Below the pieces are notes generated by a model. It did no database searches and was not told where the DNA came from. It was given only the letters and a program-made list of their open reading frames with translations. The position numbers and the translations under genes are program-made. Below are positions 24,344 to 35,900 of a DNA stretch of 64,000 nt, piece by piece. The stretch's first letter is position 1. Each line of letters begins with the position of its first letter. The stretch comes from Coriaria nepalensis (taxonomy: Eukaryota; Streptophyta; Magnoliopsida; Cucurbitales; Coriariaceae): assembly GCA_027186245.1 (NCBI GenBank), contig CP114498.1:9169001-9233000 (forward strand). The letters are read 5' to 3'.

Positions 24344-24870
24344 TTTTCTTTACTTGTAAGCTTAGGTCATGTTAAGTAAGGCATGAACATCTTGTCTGCA
24401 CAGAAAGCAAATTCGAGAAGATGAATGTATTTTGGAAGTTTAACAAACCGACCCTAATAAATACTTTCTTCTCCAATATGTAAACTCCACCGACCTATAT
24501 ATATATATATCTATATGTTTTCCAACCAAACCATCGATCTGGTCATAATTTGATACACATGTAGCTTTGAAGGGAATTCTCATGAGGTAATGGTCTGATC
24601 CAATTGCACTTTAATTATGGGCTTATTGGACCGTCTTAATACTGGACTGTTCTGGCCCAAACCAATCCTGGGCTCTTATCTTTTTTCATCTTCCTTTTTC
24701 TCCTTTCTTATACCCTAATACTGAATTTTTCGACTTCTTAAACCCTAACTAGGATTTGGCCCCTCTCTCTCAAACTGCCCATGTAGATCTCCATCTCTCC
24801 ACTACACTAACAGATTCAACCCTAAACCTCTTATTCTTCCCACTGTTTCAGAGAAAAGTGAGCAACCGCT

Positions 24871-27156
24871 ATGGCTTATATTTCTGCATACAAATCGTAC
24901 CAATCAAAGCTCAGGCTTTTCCCCTCAGTCTCAAATCCACCCTCCATCAATCTAATCCATTTCTTCTCCTCCACCCAAGAACCAGTTCCACCAGCTGACC
25001 CAACTCCAGAATCCGAGCCTACAGAACCACAATCCGAAGTTCCCGCTCCAGTTTCAGAAAATGGATCACAGAAGACTCGACAGAGAACTCCGAGAGGTAA
25101 GCATCGAAACCCAGAAAAAGTAGAGGAAATAATCTGTAGAATGATGGCCAATCGGGAGTGGACAACCCGTTTACAGAACTCTATCCGGGCCCTAGTACCC
25201 GAATTCGATCACTCTCTAGTTTACAATGTCCTACATGGGGCCCGCAACTCGGAGCACGCGCTCCAGTTCTTCCGGTGGGTCGAAAGAGCTGGGCTTTTCA
25301 ACCACGACCGAGAGACCCATTTCAAAATCATGGAGATTTTGGGCCGGGCCTCTAAGCTCAATCACGCTCGATGCATACTTCTTGATATGCCGAGCAAAGG
25401 GGTAGAATGGGACGAGGACTTGTTCATCATTTTGATCGATGGTTACGGTAAAGCGAGGATTGTCCAGGAGTCTGTGAAAATTTTTCAGAAAATGAAAGAA
25501 CTTGGTGTGAAAAGAAGTGTCAAGTCTTATGATGCTTTATTCAAAGTTATTCTCAGAAGAGGAAGGTACATGATGGCAAAAAGGTACTTTAATGCAATGC
25601 TTAGTGAAGGGATTGAACCTACTAGGCATACGTATAATCTCATGTTATGGGGTTTCTTCCTCTCATTGAGGCTTGAAACTGCAAAACGGTTTTATGAAGA
25701 TATGAAAAGCAGGGGAATTTCACCAGATGTTGTTACTTATAACACTATGATTAATGGGTATCATCGATTTAAGTTGATGGAGGAAGCAGAGCAGTTCTTT
25801 ACAGAGATGAAGGGAAGCAACATAGCCCCTACTGTTATAAGCTATACTACTATGATTAAAGGGTATGTTTCAGTGGGCCGTGTAGAAGATGGATTGAGAT
25901 TGTTTGACGAGATGAAATCTGTAGGTATAAAGCCTAATGATGTTACCTTTTCAACTTTATTGCCCGGATTATGTGAAGCTGAGAAAATGGAAGAAGCTAG
26001 AAAGATTCTGAAAGAAATGGTGGAGAGGTACATTGCTCCAAAGGATAATTTGATTTTTATTAAATTGTTATTGAGTCAGTGTAAGTCCGGAAATTTGGAT
26101 GCAGCCTCAGATGTGCTTAAGGCGATGATTAGGTTAAGCATTCCAACTGAGGCAGGCCATTATGGAATTCTGATTGAGAACTTTTGCAAGGCAGAGTTGT
26201 ATGAAAAAGCAGTGAAATTGGTAGACAAACTCATTGAAAAAGAGATCATTTTGAGGCCACAAAGTAGTACCCAAATTGAGGCTGGTGCTTATAACCCGAT
26301 CATAGAGTATCTATGCAATCATGGCGAGACAAGTAAGGCGGAGACCCTTTTCAGGCAGCTAATGAAAAAGGGTATTTTGGACGAAATGGGTTTTAATAAT
26401 TTGATCCGAGGCCATTCAAAAGAAGGCAACCCAGAGTTGGGATTTGAGATTTTGAAGATTATGGGTAGAAGAGGGGTTGTTATAGGTGGAGAGTCTTACA
26501 ACCTGCTAATTAAGAGTTACTTGAATAAAGGCGAACCAGCTGACGCTAAAACGGCTTTGGACAGCATGGTTGAAAGTGGGCATATTCCGGATTCGACCCT
26601 GTTTAGGTCCGTTATGGAAAGTCTATTTTCAGATGGGCGGGTCCAAACTGCAAGCCGGGTCATGAAGAGCATGATTGAGAAGGGGGTGAAGGAGAATTCG
26701 GACCTGGTTGGGAAGATTCTTGAAGCTTTACTAATGAGAGGTCATGTTGAAGAAGCCTTGGGACGGATTGATATGCTTATGGAACATGAGTATTGCTTGC
26801 CTGATTTTGACGCCCTTTTATCGGCCCTTTGTGAGAAAGGGAAGACCATTGCAGCGCTCAAGCTTTTAGATTTTGGGTTGGAACGGGATTGTAAGGTGGA
26901 TTCCTCGAGCTATGATAAGGTATTGGGTGCATTATTAGCGGCGGGAAAGACCCTTAATGCATATTCGATTTTGTGTAAAGTGATGCAAAAGGAAGGAGGG
27001 GATATGGATTGGAGTAATTGTGATGATCTCATCAAGAGCCTTAACAAGGAAGGGAATACAAAGCAAGCGGATATTCTTTCGAGGTTGAGAAAGGGGGTAG
27101 AGAAGGAGGCCGGGAAGAAGAAGGGTAATAAAAAGGCGTTTGGCTTTGCCGTGTGA
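24871..27156 (+). CDS. P-class pentatricopeptide repeat protein
   Basis: Intronless gene for a 761-residue P-class PPR protein, an organelle RNA-binding protein of the kind that acts in RNA processing, stability or translation. Residues 1-35 are rich in Ser, Tyr, Lys and Arg with few acids, fitting a mitochondrial targeting peptide. A Pro/Glu-rich linker follows. From about residue 85 (MMANREWTTRLQNSIR) the rest is a long array of 35-residue helical repeats, with recognisable cores such as YNLMLWGFFLSLRLETAKRF, TYNTMINGYHRFKLMEEAEQ and SYTTMIKGYVSVGRVEDGLR. No E, DYW or SMR extension is present; the C-terminus is a Lys/Gly-rich tail. It resembles, from memory, Arabidopsis At2g37230 throughout. 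The start is the first in-frame ATG and gives a sensible transit peptide. RNA targets are unknown. Confidence 0.95.
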   Translation: MAYISAYKSYQSKLRLFPSVSNPPSINLIHFFSSTQEPVPPADPTPESEPTEPQSEVPAPVSENGSQKTRQRTPRGKHRNPEKVEEIICRMMANREWTTRLQNSIRALVPEFDHSLVYNVLHGARNSEHALQFFRWVERAGLFNHDRETHFKIMEILGRASKLNHARCILLDMPSKGVEWDEDLFIILIDGYGKARIVQESVKIFQKMKELGVKRSVKSYDALFKVILRRGRYMMAKRYFNAMLSEGIEPTRHTYNLMLWGFFLSLRLETAKRFYEDMKSRGISPDVVTYNTMINGYHRFKLMEEAEQFFTEMKGSNIAPTVISYTTMIKGYVSVGRVEDGLRLFDEMKSVGIKPNDVTFSTLLPGLCEAEKMEEARKILKEMVERYIAPKDNLIFIKLLLSQCKSGNLDAASDVLKAMIRLSIPTEAGHYGILIENFCKAELYEKAVKLVDKLIEKEIILRPQSSTQIEAGAYNPIIEYLCNHGETSKAETLFRQLMKKGILDEMGFNNLIRGHSKEGNPELGFEILKIMGRRGVVIGGESYNLLIKSYLNKGEPADAKTALDSMVESGHIPDSTLFRSVMESLFSDGRVQTASRVMKSMIEKGVKENSDLVGKILEALLMRGHVEEALGRIDMLMEHEYCLPDFDALLSALCEKGKTIAALKLLDFGLERDCKVDSSSYDKVLGALLAAGKTLNAYSILCKVMQKEGGDMDWSNCDDLIKSLNKEGNTKQADILSRLRKGVEKEAGKKKGNKKAFGFAV

Positions 27157-27772
27157 TTTTATGTCATCTCTGCATTTCCCATCCCTTTCCGGTACAGTTT
27201 TTGTTGTAATTTCTTTTTTGGAATGAAGTCTTGGAAAATAAACCCAATTTTTTGTTTTTGTTTTTTTGGTGGGTTCAAGTTCAAATTTTGAATGTTAAGG
27301 TTATGATTCCTTAAGATTTAAGAAGTCTTTTCATGATTTGGATGAAATAATATTAATCTCCCTAGTAAGTAGAATTCTTACATAACATTTTTATCTAATT
27401 TTCAAAGTTAAGTCAAGAACCAAAACAATTTTGTCCGAATTTTACCTCTGAAAAATAAAATTGTCCACATTCTAGTCGTTACCTCAAAAAATGCTAACAT
27501 AAACTTCACTTGTTAAGGGTTTCAAATGAAAACTTGCTAACAGAATTCTTCTACAAATGCAACGGCTAGTTTAAAATTTTGACCGTAGACACATTTTTTT
27601 TACCCCCTAATAAAAATCTACACCCTTTTTTTTCTCCAACCAACCTTTAATCTCTCCCTCCCAATGACTCGGTAAATAGCATCCTGCTTATATAAACTTA
27701 AATCACAAAGACCAACTTGCTTAGTACTCACTCCCCAAAAAAAGAGACAAGGAACATATTCCCCCCTTGAAC
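27157..27772. other. Intergenic, PPR 3' flank and tetraspanin promoter
   Basis: AT-rich, no ORF of interest. A TATATAAAC-like box near 27690 sits about 80 bp before the tetraspanin start codon and may be its TATA element. Confidence 0.4.
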
Positions 27773-28719
27773 ATGGCGCAAAAGGTTAATCCCCTTGAAA
27801 TAGTGACGGTAACGGATCCAGAAAACACAAAGGTCCCACCACCTCCGAGCAAAAAAAGCCTTGCACTAAAAAATTCCGGTCGGGTACTAAAGATATTCTT
27901 GTTCTTAATTTCCCTTCCTATTCTTGCTTCATCTATATGGCTACTATACATGAAAAACTATGAGTGCGAGAACATTCTAAGGCTTCCAAGCCTACAAACT
28001 GGAATCGGGATCGGTTTGCTTCTTGGATTCATCGTAAGTAATATTGTCGTGTGGTTTAGAGCCCAGTTTCCTATCCCGGGACTACTTGTCATGATGGTCC
28101 CGCTTCTCTTGACGTTAATCGTAGGTCTTGCCCTTGTCGGAGCTTATAGTATGGAAAGTACGTCCATACCAGCTTCACCCAAATGGCTCAAAGTGAAGAT
28201 GGATAACTCTCTTAACTGGAACAACATCAAATCGTGCATTTACGATACGGGTGCTTGTGATGATATCTTATCTAGCTCTTCGATGCTCAAATCATATGAT
28301 ATCAATCTAAGAAAACTATCATCCATAGAGGTAATAATCAATTAACACAATCTTTCTATTATTATGATTTCTGTTTTCTGGTACTAAATCGTTAGTAACA
28401 TATCTTTTTTTTGTTTTTGAAGGATGGATGCTGTAAACCGCCAACAATATGTGGGATGCAGTATGTGAATTCGACATATTGGAGGAAAGACAAATATGGG
28501 TCGAATAACAACAATCATGATGGTGATTGTAACTTGTGGCAGAATAGTAGGGAGGTGTTGTGCTATAACTGCAACTCTTGTAGACAAGGATTTGAGAGGA
28601 CATTACAAAGCAAATGGGAGAAGCTTGGGATTTTTCTTGTTGCCATGTCTTTGTTGCTCATTGTTTCTCATCTGCTCTTGTTCCTCATTTCTATGTCTGA
28701 GCGTTACGCAGGTTGTTAG
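27773..28719 (+). CDS. TET15-like: Tetraspanin (TET15/TET16-like)
   Basis: Plant tetraspanin, a four-pass membrane scaffold protein. Two exons, 27773-28330 and 28423-28719, join in phase 0 to give 284 aa. Four hydrophobic helices are visible: about residues 38-60 (FLFLISLPILASSIWLL), 76-97, 103-125 (LLVMMVPLLLTLIVGLALVG) and near the C-terminus (LGIFLVAMSLLLIVSHLLLF). The large extracellular loop lies between helices 3 and 4 and carries the plant tetraspanin signature GCCKPP, plus further cysteines (CDDI, CYNCNSC) for disulfides. The N-terminal cytosolic extension of about 35 residues and the WLLYMKNYECENIL block match TET15 as I recall it. The start is the ATG at 27773; an in-frame TTG two codons earlier is not used. 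Confidence 0.92.
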
Positions 28720-29145
28720 AAAGAAAGACACAAAACAGGAAAAACAGAGTTACGAATCTTCCCTTTTTTATTTATTTTTTATTTTTTAATAGCTTTTAGA
28801 GATTAGTCCGTACTTATTTGCTAATGTTTTCATGAATAAATTATATTTTATATTATTGTTAGAAACTTCAGTTTAAGCTCACAAAAAAGTACAGTTTGTA
28901 TTAAATACTCATCCGAGCACATATATTCTTGTTTACCTTTGAATTCAAATCTAATTAGAAATACAATTTATACAAACTCCACTTTGAATGAAACTTATTG
29001 AAATTGATTACTCGGACATTACATGTATTGAAATTGATTTCAGTAAATTAAAGGTATTATGAATTATGATATCACTGCATAAATGATATAAAAGTTCAAA
29101 TACACAGATGATTCAACACTTTAAAATCAAACACAAACTGCAATC
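28720..29145. other. Convergent 3' flanks
   Basis: Space between the ends of the tetraspanin gene (plus strand) and the FLX-like gene (minus strand). It is AT-rich and should contain both 3' UTRs. Nothing else seen. Confidence 0.45.
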
Positions 29146-30261
29146 TCAGGCTCCCCTATGGCTATGTGTAAGTGAGGGATCCTGTGTTCCTCCCCAGACA
29201 AAATTGCCACCATCCAACGCCACACCGGCCACCATACCACTGCCGGTCCCAAGATTTCCACCACTATAGGGATAATGGGCCAGCCCATAATCACCTTGCA
29301 TGGGAGGTGGTGCAAATGAAGGATTGGGATTTGCATAAGCATTCACATATGGGTTTGGCCCTACAAGTAAAAATAAATAAAGAGAAGATAAATGCAAACT
29401 GTTCATAGGAGAAAGTTAGAAGAAAGCTTGACATAAAACTCCAGAAACAATTTTTTGGTATAACAAATATATATATACCATGTGAGCTCTTTTCATTGGA
29501 AACGATTGTACATAATCTTTCGACTTCTCTTGCCATCCCGAACAAATTCTTCTCCATTGCTTTCATTTGCTCCACTTTCTCAATGTTCACACCTTTTTCA
29601 TGCTCAAATATAGCACTGTTATAAATGAAATTAATAAACCATATGCCAAAAGAAAAATAATATAATATTAATATATCTTGAGAGCTGGCATTACTTACCA
29701 CAATCGCTGGTGTTCTTGTCTCAAACCGTAAAGTTCGGAACGCAAATTTGTTAAACTTTTAGCATCATTCCGAGCTTTCTGTAACTCCTCATTGGCTTTC
29801 TGAACTTGGCCGAAGAGTTCTTGTCGAGATTTAGCCAATCCTTGTGCTTCAAAACGAGCTTCTTTTAAGTCCTTCTTGACTCCCTCGCCGGATTTAAGGG
29901 TAAATTCCATTTTCGCGATTTTCTCAAGCAGGACTCTGATTTGGATATCGCTTTCCGTATGGATGCTTCCTATGTGGGCCTTGAGTCTTTGCACTTCTTG
30001 TTGAGCGGAAATTAGTTCCTGTCTTAAGGTCACTTGGCTTGTAGCCAATTTGTGGTTTTCTCTTGCGAATTTTTCTATATCTGCCGCTTGGAAGGCAATT
30101 TTGTTTTCCAATAGTTGTTCATGGGGAGGAGGCAGCCGGTCCATTGGGGCGTGCCAGGAAGTGGCACCCACATGTCCTGGGAATGAGCCATGCCGCATCA
30201 TCCCCGGAGCTTGGCCGGAATGTTTTTCAAAATCAGGAGTGATTTTTCTTCTAGAAGACAT
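29146..30261 (-). CDS. FLXL: FLX-like coiled-coil protein
   Basis: Member of the FLX/FLX-like family, coiled-coil proteins that in Arabidopsis work with FRIGIDA to activate FLC, or have related roles in development. Three coding exons on the minus strand, 30261-29699, 29615-29479 and 29360-29146, join in frame to 304 aa. A short N-terminal part (MSSRRKITPDF, MMRHGSFPG) is followed by a long heptad-rich coiled coil from about residue 45 to 245, including LLENKIAFQAADIEKFAREN, SAQQEVQRLKAHIGSIHTES, DIQIRVLLEKIAKME and GLAKSRQELFGQVQKANEEL. The C-terminus is Pro/Gly/Asn/Tyr-rich (NPYVNAYANPNPSFAPPPMQ), as in other family members. The start is MSSRR: the eight residues ahead of it in the same frame are unlike family N-termini. 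Which FLL member this is cannot be settled here. Confidence 0.92.
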
Positions 30262-31200
30262 TATTTGTAAGGAAAACCCCGACACTTATCCATCAGCCTC
30301 TGAGCCAAGGGGGGTACCTAATTTTTGTTTATCAAGTTAGATTGGTCATCAAAAGGGAAGACAGAACAAGTTGTGGAGAAATAACAAAGGGAGATATAAT
30401 TTATAAAGTTACATGCAACCCAAATGCATAAACAAACTTCTCGTCGAATAACAGTCGAGGAAGGGGGGGGCTTAAAAGGGGCTTTGCTTAAAATATAACC
30501 AAGAAAATATCTAGCAAAATCATGAGTTAACAAGAATACTTATGACGATCATTTTTGTATATGAACTTGCTGTTCCTTCTTCCTTTGTGGGGTTATGGCC
30601 AAAATCAAAGACTTATCATACACAAAACTTATTACTGCTCTGGTAAATACAGCTCAAAGATTGAAACTTTATAACTCTTCTCATTCCCTAGAAAAAGAAA
30701 CGAAACTATGAGGGGTATAAAAAGTTCCATTCCTATAATTCCTAGACAAAATTCAACCTTTCCGTGAGCTTAACTGATTGAATACTTAGTTGAAAACATG
30801 TACCGAAAAGGGTCATAACTCACAATAAGAACAACCCTTTAGCAACAAATTTGAACTCAATTCACAATCAGCTAACCAAAGCTAATTAAGACCATCCAAG
30901 CATATTTACACATAGTATCTCAGCTAACCGTAACAGAAACAAGACCCCAACAAAGAATGATATCAAATTACACAATATTGAAGAAAATTTAGCGATGAAA
31001 ACTAAAACCAAAATTGCTTAAAACGTTTATGAAAAAGCAGTGAGAAAAGAGAATAATTCAGATATAGTTACGATGTATAAGCTGGATACGATGAAGAAGG
31101 ACCCTCGCAAAAGACCTTCTTCTTCCCGCCGCTGCCTTTACCGATTGCCGCCGGTCCTCGATTATGCCTTCGTTTGATTTCCTTCTTCTTCCTCCTCTTC
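30262..31200 (-). other. Leader and probable 5' UTR intron of FLX-like gene
   Basis: On the minus strand a possible first non-coding exon (about 31190-31070, GA-rich) ends at a gtaact donor, and an acceptor ttag lies near 30317, about 55 bases before the start codon. No protein-coding region is seen. This is inferred from splice signals only. Confidence 0.4.
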
Positions 31201-32166
31201 CTTTTCTCACAGAAAACAAACAAGAAATCAATCACGTTACAGTCTGTAGTCTTCCTAGTTGGGGTAATTTGGATTCAGAAAAATGTATGGATTGGGTGAG
31301 GCCAGCCCAATCGAAGTCATGGTCTAGGCTAGGCCCACCATCCCTCTCTCTAACTGTTGGTCAAACTCCAATCAGATAGTAATTATCTTTATAATACATT
31401 ATATATATAATCGAAATATGAGTTCATAATATTCCGTAAAGTTATCAAAAAGAAACCAAATAACGGAATAAAAATATCATTTTAATCATCGATTATGTGA
31501 AAATGGAACCAAACATGAGATTGTATAATGTGGTGGGTGAATAATATAATATGTAATATAGAGTGGACAAATAGAGGGGGAGGAGCATGTAGTGTAAGAT
31601 GTTGCAACATACATGTGAATACATTGTCGTTAATTGACCGATGAATGGAGAGAGTAATAGAAGAAGAGTAAAGATAACATGTGGCCATGATCTACATTAT
31701 CTTCTATTTCCAAATCAAACAATTAATTTGATTTCATAATTAATTAAATATACAAATTTTACAAATAAATTAAATTATAAAAAATTAACAAATTTAAATT
31801 TAATAATAAAATTATAAATTATAAAATAACAAATTTCACTTCTAATAACTTTTATTCCCTGTTATTTTACTTTATATTTGTTAGATTAGCGACGTTATTT
31901 GAACCGTTGTATTATTAACATATTTTTTTTATTTATTATCACTTATTTAGTTACGTTCCTTATGTATTAATAACATGTTATTTATGTAACTTTTTAAATC
32001 AATCATATATTATAATATTAATATTTTACTAATCATTTTAAATTCTTTCTTTTATTAATTTTTTTTTTTATAAAAGCCCACTGGCCGAAATGAGTTCACG
32101 GGCTGACACGACGTGTTTTATGGCCCATTATTGTATTCGTGTCAGGCCGACACAAATCGTCACCTC
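31201..32166. other. Intergenic
   Basis: Very AT-rich between about 31690 and 32080. No gene supported. Confidence 0.4.
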
Positions 32167-32511
32167 TATTTGCGCTCCTTGGATACTTCGAGTAGGAGTA
32201 CCAGGTCAGGCGGGAAGAAGGCTGGACGCGCTCCTTATCGGATCTTCAATTTGGGTAATACGTCGCATGTGACCGTTCCAACACTTGTTAATATTCTCGA
32301 GAGACATTTGAAGAAGAAGGCTAAGACAAAGATGGTGGATATGCCGGGAAATGGAGATGTACCATTTACCCACGCAAATATAAGCTTGGCCCGGAGAGAA
32401 TTTGGGTATATGCCCACAACCGATTTACAAACCGGGTTGAAGAAGTTCGTTAAGTGGAATTTGTCTTATTGCGGTTATAAGCCTAGGAAACCTCTAACAG
32501 CTGACGTATGA
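32167..32511 (+). pseudogene. 5'-truncated UDP-glucuronate 4-epimerase (GAE) fragment
   Basis: Only the last 100 or so residues of a GAE-type epimerase are present. It begins inside a block like the family's STGSGGKK (here STRSGGKKAG) and continues as RIFNLGNTSHVTVPTLVNIL, NGDVPFTHANISLARREFGY and TTDLQTGLKKFVKWNL to a stop at 32509-32511. Intact GAE proteins are about 430 residues and make UDP-galacturonate for pectin. The Rossmann-fold N-terminus, catalytic Tyr-x-x-x-Lys and membrane anchor are absent, and no further epimerase sequence is seen upstream. The frame is still open, so the truncation is either recent or the tail tolerated. Confidence 0.85.
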
Positions 32512-32952
32512 CAAGAAGTTCGAAGTAGTTCTGGTCTCTTGGCCAAATTTTTTGTTTGTTTGCTTGCTTGCTTTGTAGCCTCCTGATCATTATTGTTTGC
32601 ATCACTAAACAGCACTTGCATTACAATCAACACTGAAAATAAATTAGTAAGGACTTGTTACCGGGACCGAATCCAAATCCTAATCCTAAGTAGAGCGGCT
32701 TCCAAAAAGGAGTGGCAATATTACATTCACTAACTTCTCATAAAGGCTTATGTATAGCATTGATTCGTAACTAACAACAAGCATAGCATGGAAACGAATC
32801 TTGGCTTAATAAAAGCTCTATTGTGGTGTTCGCTCTTCCTTTTTAGCGTCCTAGCATGACGAAAAATAAAAAATAAAAAGGGGGGCTAGCTTTTGGTTGA
32901 ATCAAAATTGGTGCTCCTCATAGAAAATAAATAATCCCGGAATTTGGAAGGA
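32512..32952. other. 3' flank of epimerase fragment and eIF3a
   Basis: No gene. The right part should be the eIF3a 3' UTR (minus strand). Confidence 0.4.
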
Positions 32953-35900
32953 TCAGCGTTCACCGTGTGAGAGAACCTTGGAAGAAGACCAAGATGATCT
33001 GCTGCTTAGGCTCCCAAATGAGGATGGTCTACGGTCATCGTCACGCCATATGTCCCGATCACCTAACGGGGCAACTCGAGGATCTGCCCGGCTGCTGCCC
33101 CATCGGTCAGGTTCAGGCGATGGAGCTGGACCAGGAACAGGAGCAGACCCTTCAGTGCTTGCCCTTTTGAACCTGGGTACATATTTTCCGGGGGTTAGGG
33201 CAGCAGCAGCAGCAGCAGCCAGAGATTCTGATGGGCGAGGTAAAGGAGGAATCTCGGAATGTCTAGCCGGCCCCTCGGACGATCTCCCAAGCAGAGCTTC
33301 TTTCCTCAGTCTTTCCTTTTCATCTAGTTCTCGCTCCCTTTGCCTCTGTTTTTCAGCAATCTCATCCAGTTTTGCCTTGCGTTCAGCTTCTTCCTTTCTT
33401 CGCCTCTCTGCCTCTGCTCATATAGAAGAAACAAGGGGTATAAGAAGCCACACAGAGAACATCACCGTTATATGAGATTGATATGGATGTTTATGACTTA
33501 AGTCTAAATTAGGGTCAAAATCGTGAAATTTTTAAAATGATTGGAGAATCTATAAAATGAACTATAAACCCTGAAGATAAAGAAAAGAAACCTTCACGCT
33601 TGCGAGCTTCCTCCTGTTCATGCAGTATTCTAAGTCGTTCCTCTTCACCCCTCACAAAAAATACTTTCTTCCTCTTAACCATCCTCTCCAGCTTCCTAGT
33701 CTGAATTCTTTGCTGGATTTGCTCCTCCTTCTCTGCTCTAAGTCTATCAAACTCTTCTTGGCGACGGCTCATCACTCTTTCCTGGAATATAGTCTGTGAG
33801 GGAAAAAACTTGTTAGTTTGAACTCCACTCGTGTAAAACCATTCAGCCTATAGGAAGATGGGCAGGATTTCAATAAAGCTCACAAGAATAGCTGTAATCT
33901 AGACTGAACTAGATACTAACCTTATGCTCCATTATTCGTGCCAGTCGATTCTTCTCCTTGAGGTCCTGTTTATGGTGCTGCTTGCTAAGCTCAACCTCCA
34001 GCTGCAAGGTAGGAAAAAGAATTAGTCATTCTTCCCAAAGGGGGGGAAAAAAAACATGGCGGATAATATCACATCGACATAGACTACTTCACTAGGAGAA
34101 AGGACAGAAAGTGTCCCGAAGTAGGATCATACTAATGAGTGACTAAAACATATAGACATACTGACAAGGGAAAGATAAGACCCTTGTGATTTACAGGTCA
34201 TTTCTAATGTATTAGTCCATCAGGTAGAGAAAAAGCCCTCAATAAGGTGCTGCACATTGGATCACTACTCCATTAGAAGACATTATTCAAAGAACAAACC
34301 TGTTGCTCTCGTTCGTTAAGCACTCTTACTTCAACTACACGTTTTTGAAATGCAGCTTCGATTAGAGGTGCAGACTCTTCTCGTTTTGCTCTCTCCAAAT
34401 AGTCCATGATTTTAGCTAGCTTTTGTAACTTCTTCTCCATTTCCTGCCTCTCCTTAAGCTGCTCATCCAGAGCCAGCTTCATTAAACTTTGTTTTGTTAT
34501 CTTTTCCTGCATGTACCATACAATATTCAATATTAGACTATCCACATGTGACACCAAAAATATACTTAAAATAAGACTTACCCCTTCTATGATTGGCTTC
34601 TTTCCTTTCTTCTTAGTGCCACGTGCCTGAAGTAAAGCTTGCGCTTCTTCAAGCTCCCGCTCTTCTATTTCCCTAAGGAGCCTTTGGGTTTTCCTTCGCT
34701 CATACTCGGTTGCAAGTCTCTTTTGCTCTGCCTCTTCTGTTATTTTCTGTAATCTTACCCTATTTGACTCTTCCTCACGTTCCTTGAGAAACACAGAATC
34801 AGCAAATAAAATCACTTCAATATTGAAATAAAGGGAGCTATCTTGTGTCTTAGCTCAGATGGCTTACCATTTCCAAAAGTTGGCACTCCTGATCTTCTTT
34901 CCTTTTTTCTATAATAGACTTTCGTGCAAGAAGTCTTTTGTGTTCTTTATCCACTGTATCTGCTAAACCAGGAAATATCTCACCTATTTTGGATGCCTTC
35001 CCGACAGGTGGATAGATCATGGCCCTTGCTTTGTTCAAGGATTCAGCAAGAATAGTTAGATGATTCTGTAGACCATCCGATTCAACCCCCTGAACGAGTC
35101 CACAAACAGAGACGATTATGTTGTGACACAAACATCTGGTTTAATAAAGAAATATGATATCCAAAAAATTAGCTGGTTTGAGGCAATTAAAGTATCGATG
35201 AATTCCAGTATTGTGATTGTGCTGGAACTTCGGTAAAGAAAGCATCAATGATGCTGGAATGCTCAGGTTTTGTTTAAACCATAAACAAAAAGAAAAATAA
35301 GGAAAGTAAGCATTAGAGCATACCAAACTGCCAAATAAAACCACCCCCCTTGTATGGTCAACTTTCATGGCTATGAAATTTTGTTTAACAGCATCCACAG
35401 AAATTTTCTCAATGATAGGAAGATCGAAAAATGGAATCATCCGAGATAAGCTCTTAATTTTCATTGTCTGGTAAACCTGAGGCACCTGAGAAAATAGCGA
35501 ATAATTAATCAAAAGGGGCCTTGAAAGTTGTATCTAAACAAAGCTTATCATTTGGAAAAAGAAAATTACATAAATAAAAGTAAGGAAGGTACCTGCTGAA
35601 GCAACCTCAGCGTGGCAATTTTTTCCAGGCCAGACACATATTGAGACAGATGCACTTCTGGGACAGAAGAAGCTGAAGAAAGCTTGCCCCCAAGCTTTGA
35701 GATTTTGTTCAACAAGAGCTGCAACTTTGACCCGAGATCAAGTGGGAAAAAATCATGCTCCAAGAGATGGTAAATATCTTTTACTTCCTGAGTTGCACAG
35801 CTCAGAATTCCTTTAGAAACCTTAAAGAGGAAGGCATAGTAAAAAACTATTGAGAACATTTTTTTAAATATAAATTGCAACATTTAGTGGAAAGATATTA

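Larger units (their letters stand above)
21464..24870. other. Long spacer between CER3-like and PPR genes
   Basis: About 3.4 kb without a supported gene. The left part is the CER3-like promoter and leader, with GAGA tracts near 21660-21680. It holds several microsatellites: TA runs at about 22477-22521, 23463-23492, 24121-24150 and 24293-24326; AAT/AAAT at about 23021-23063; TTTTAA hexamers at about 23096-23138. The last 200 bp are the PPR gene promoter and leader. Confidence 0.5.

Noticed and set aside
32978..33475. 165-codon plus-strand ORF, Ser/Arg/Ala-rich
   Set aside because: It is the antisense shadow of the last eIF3a exon, which reads in phase on the minus strand.
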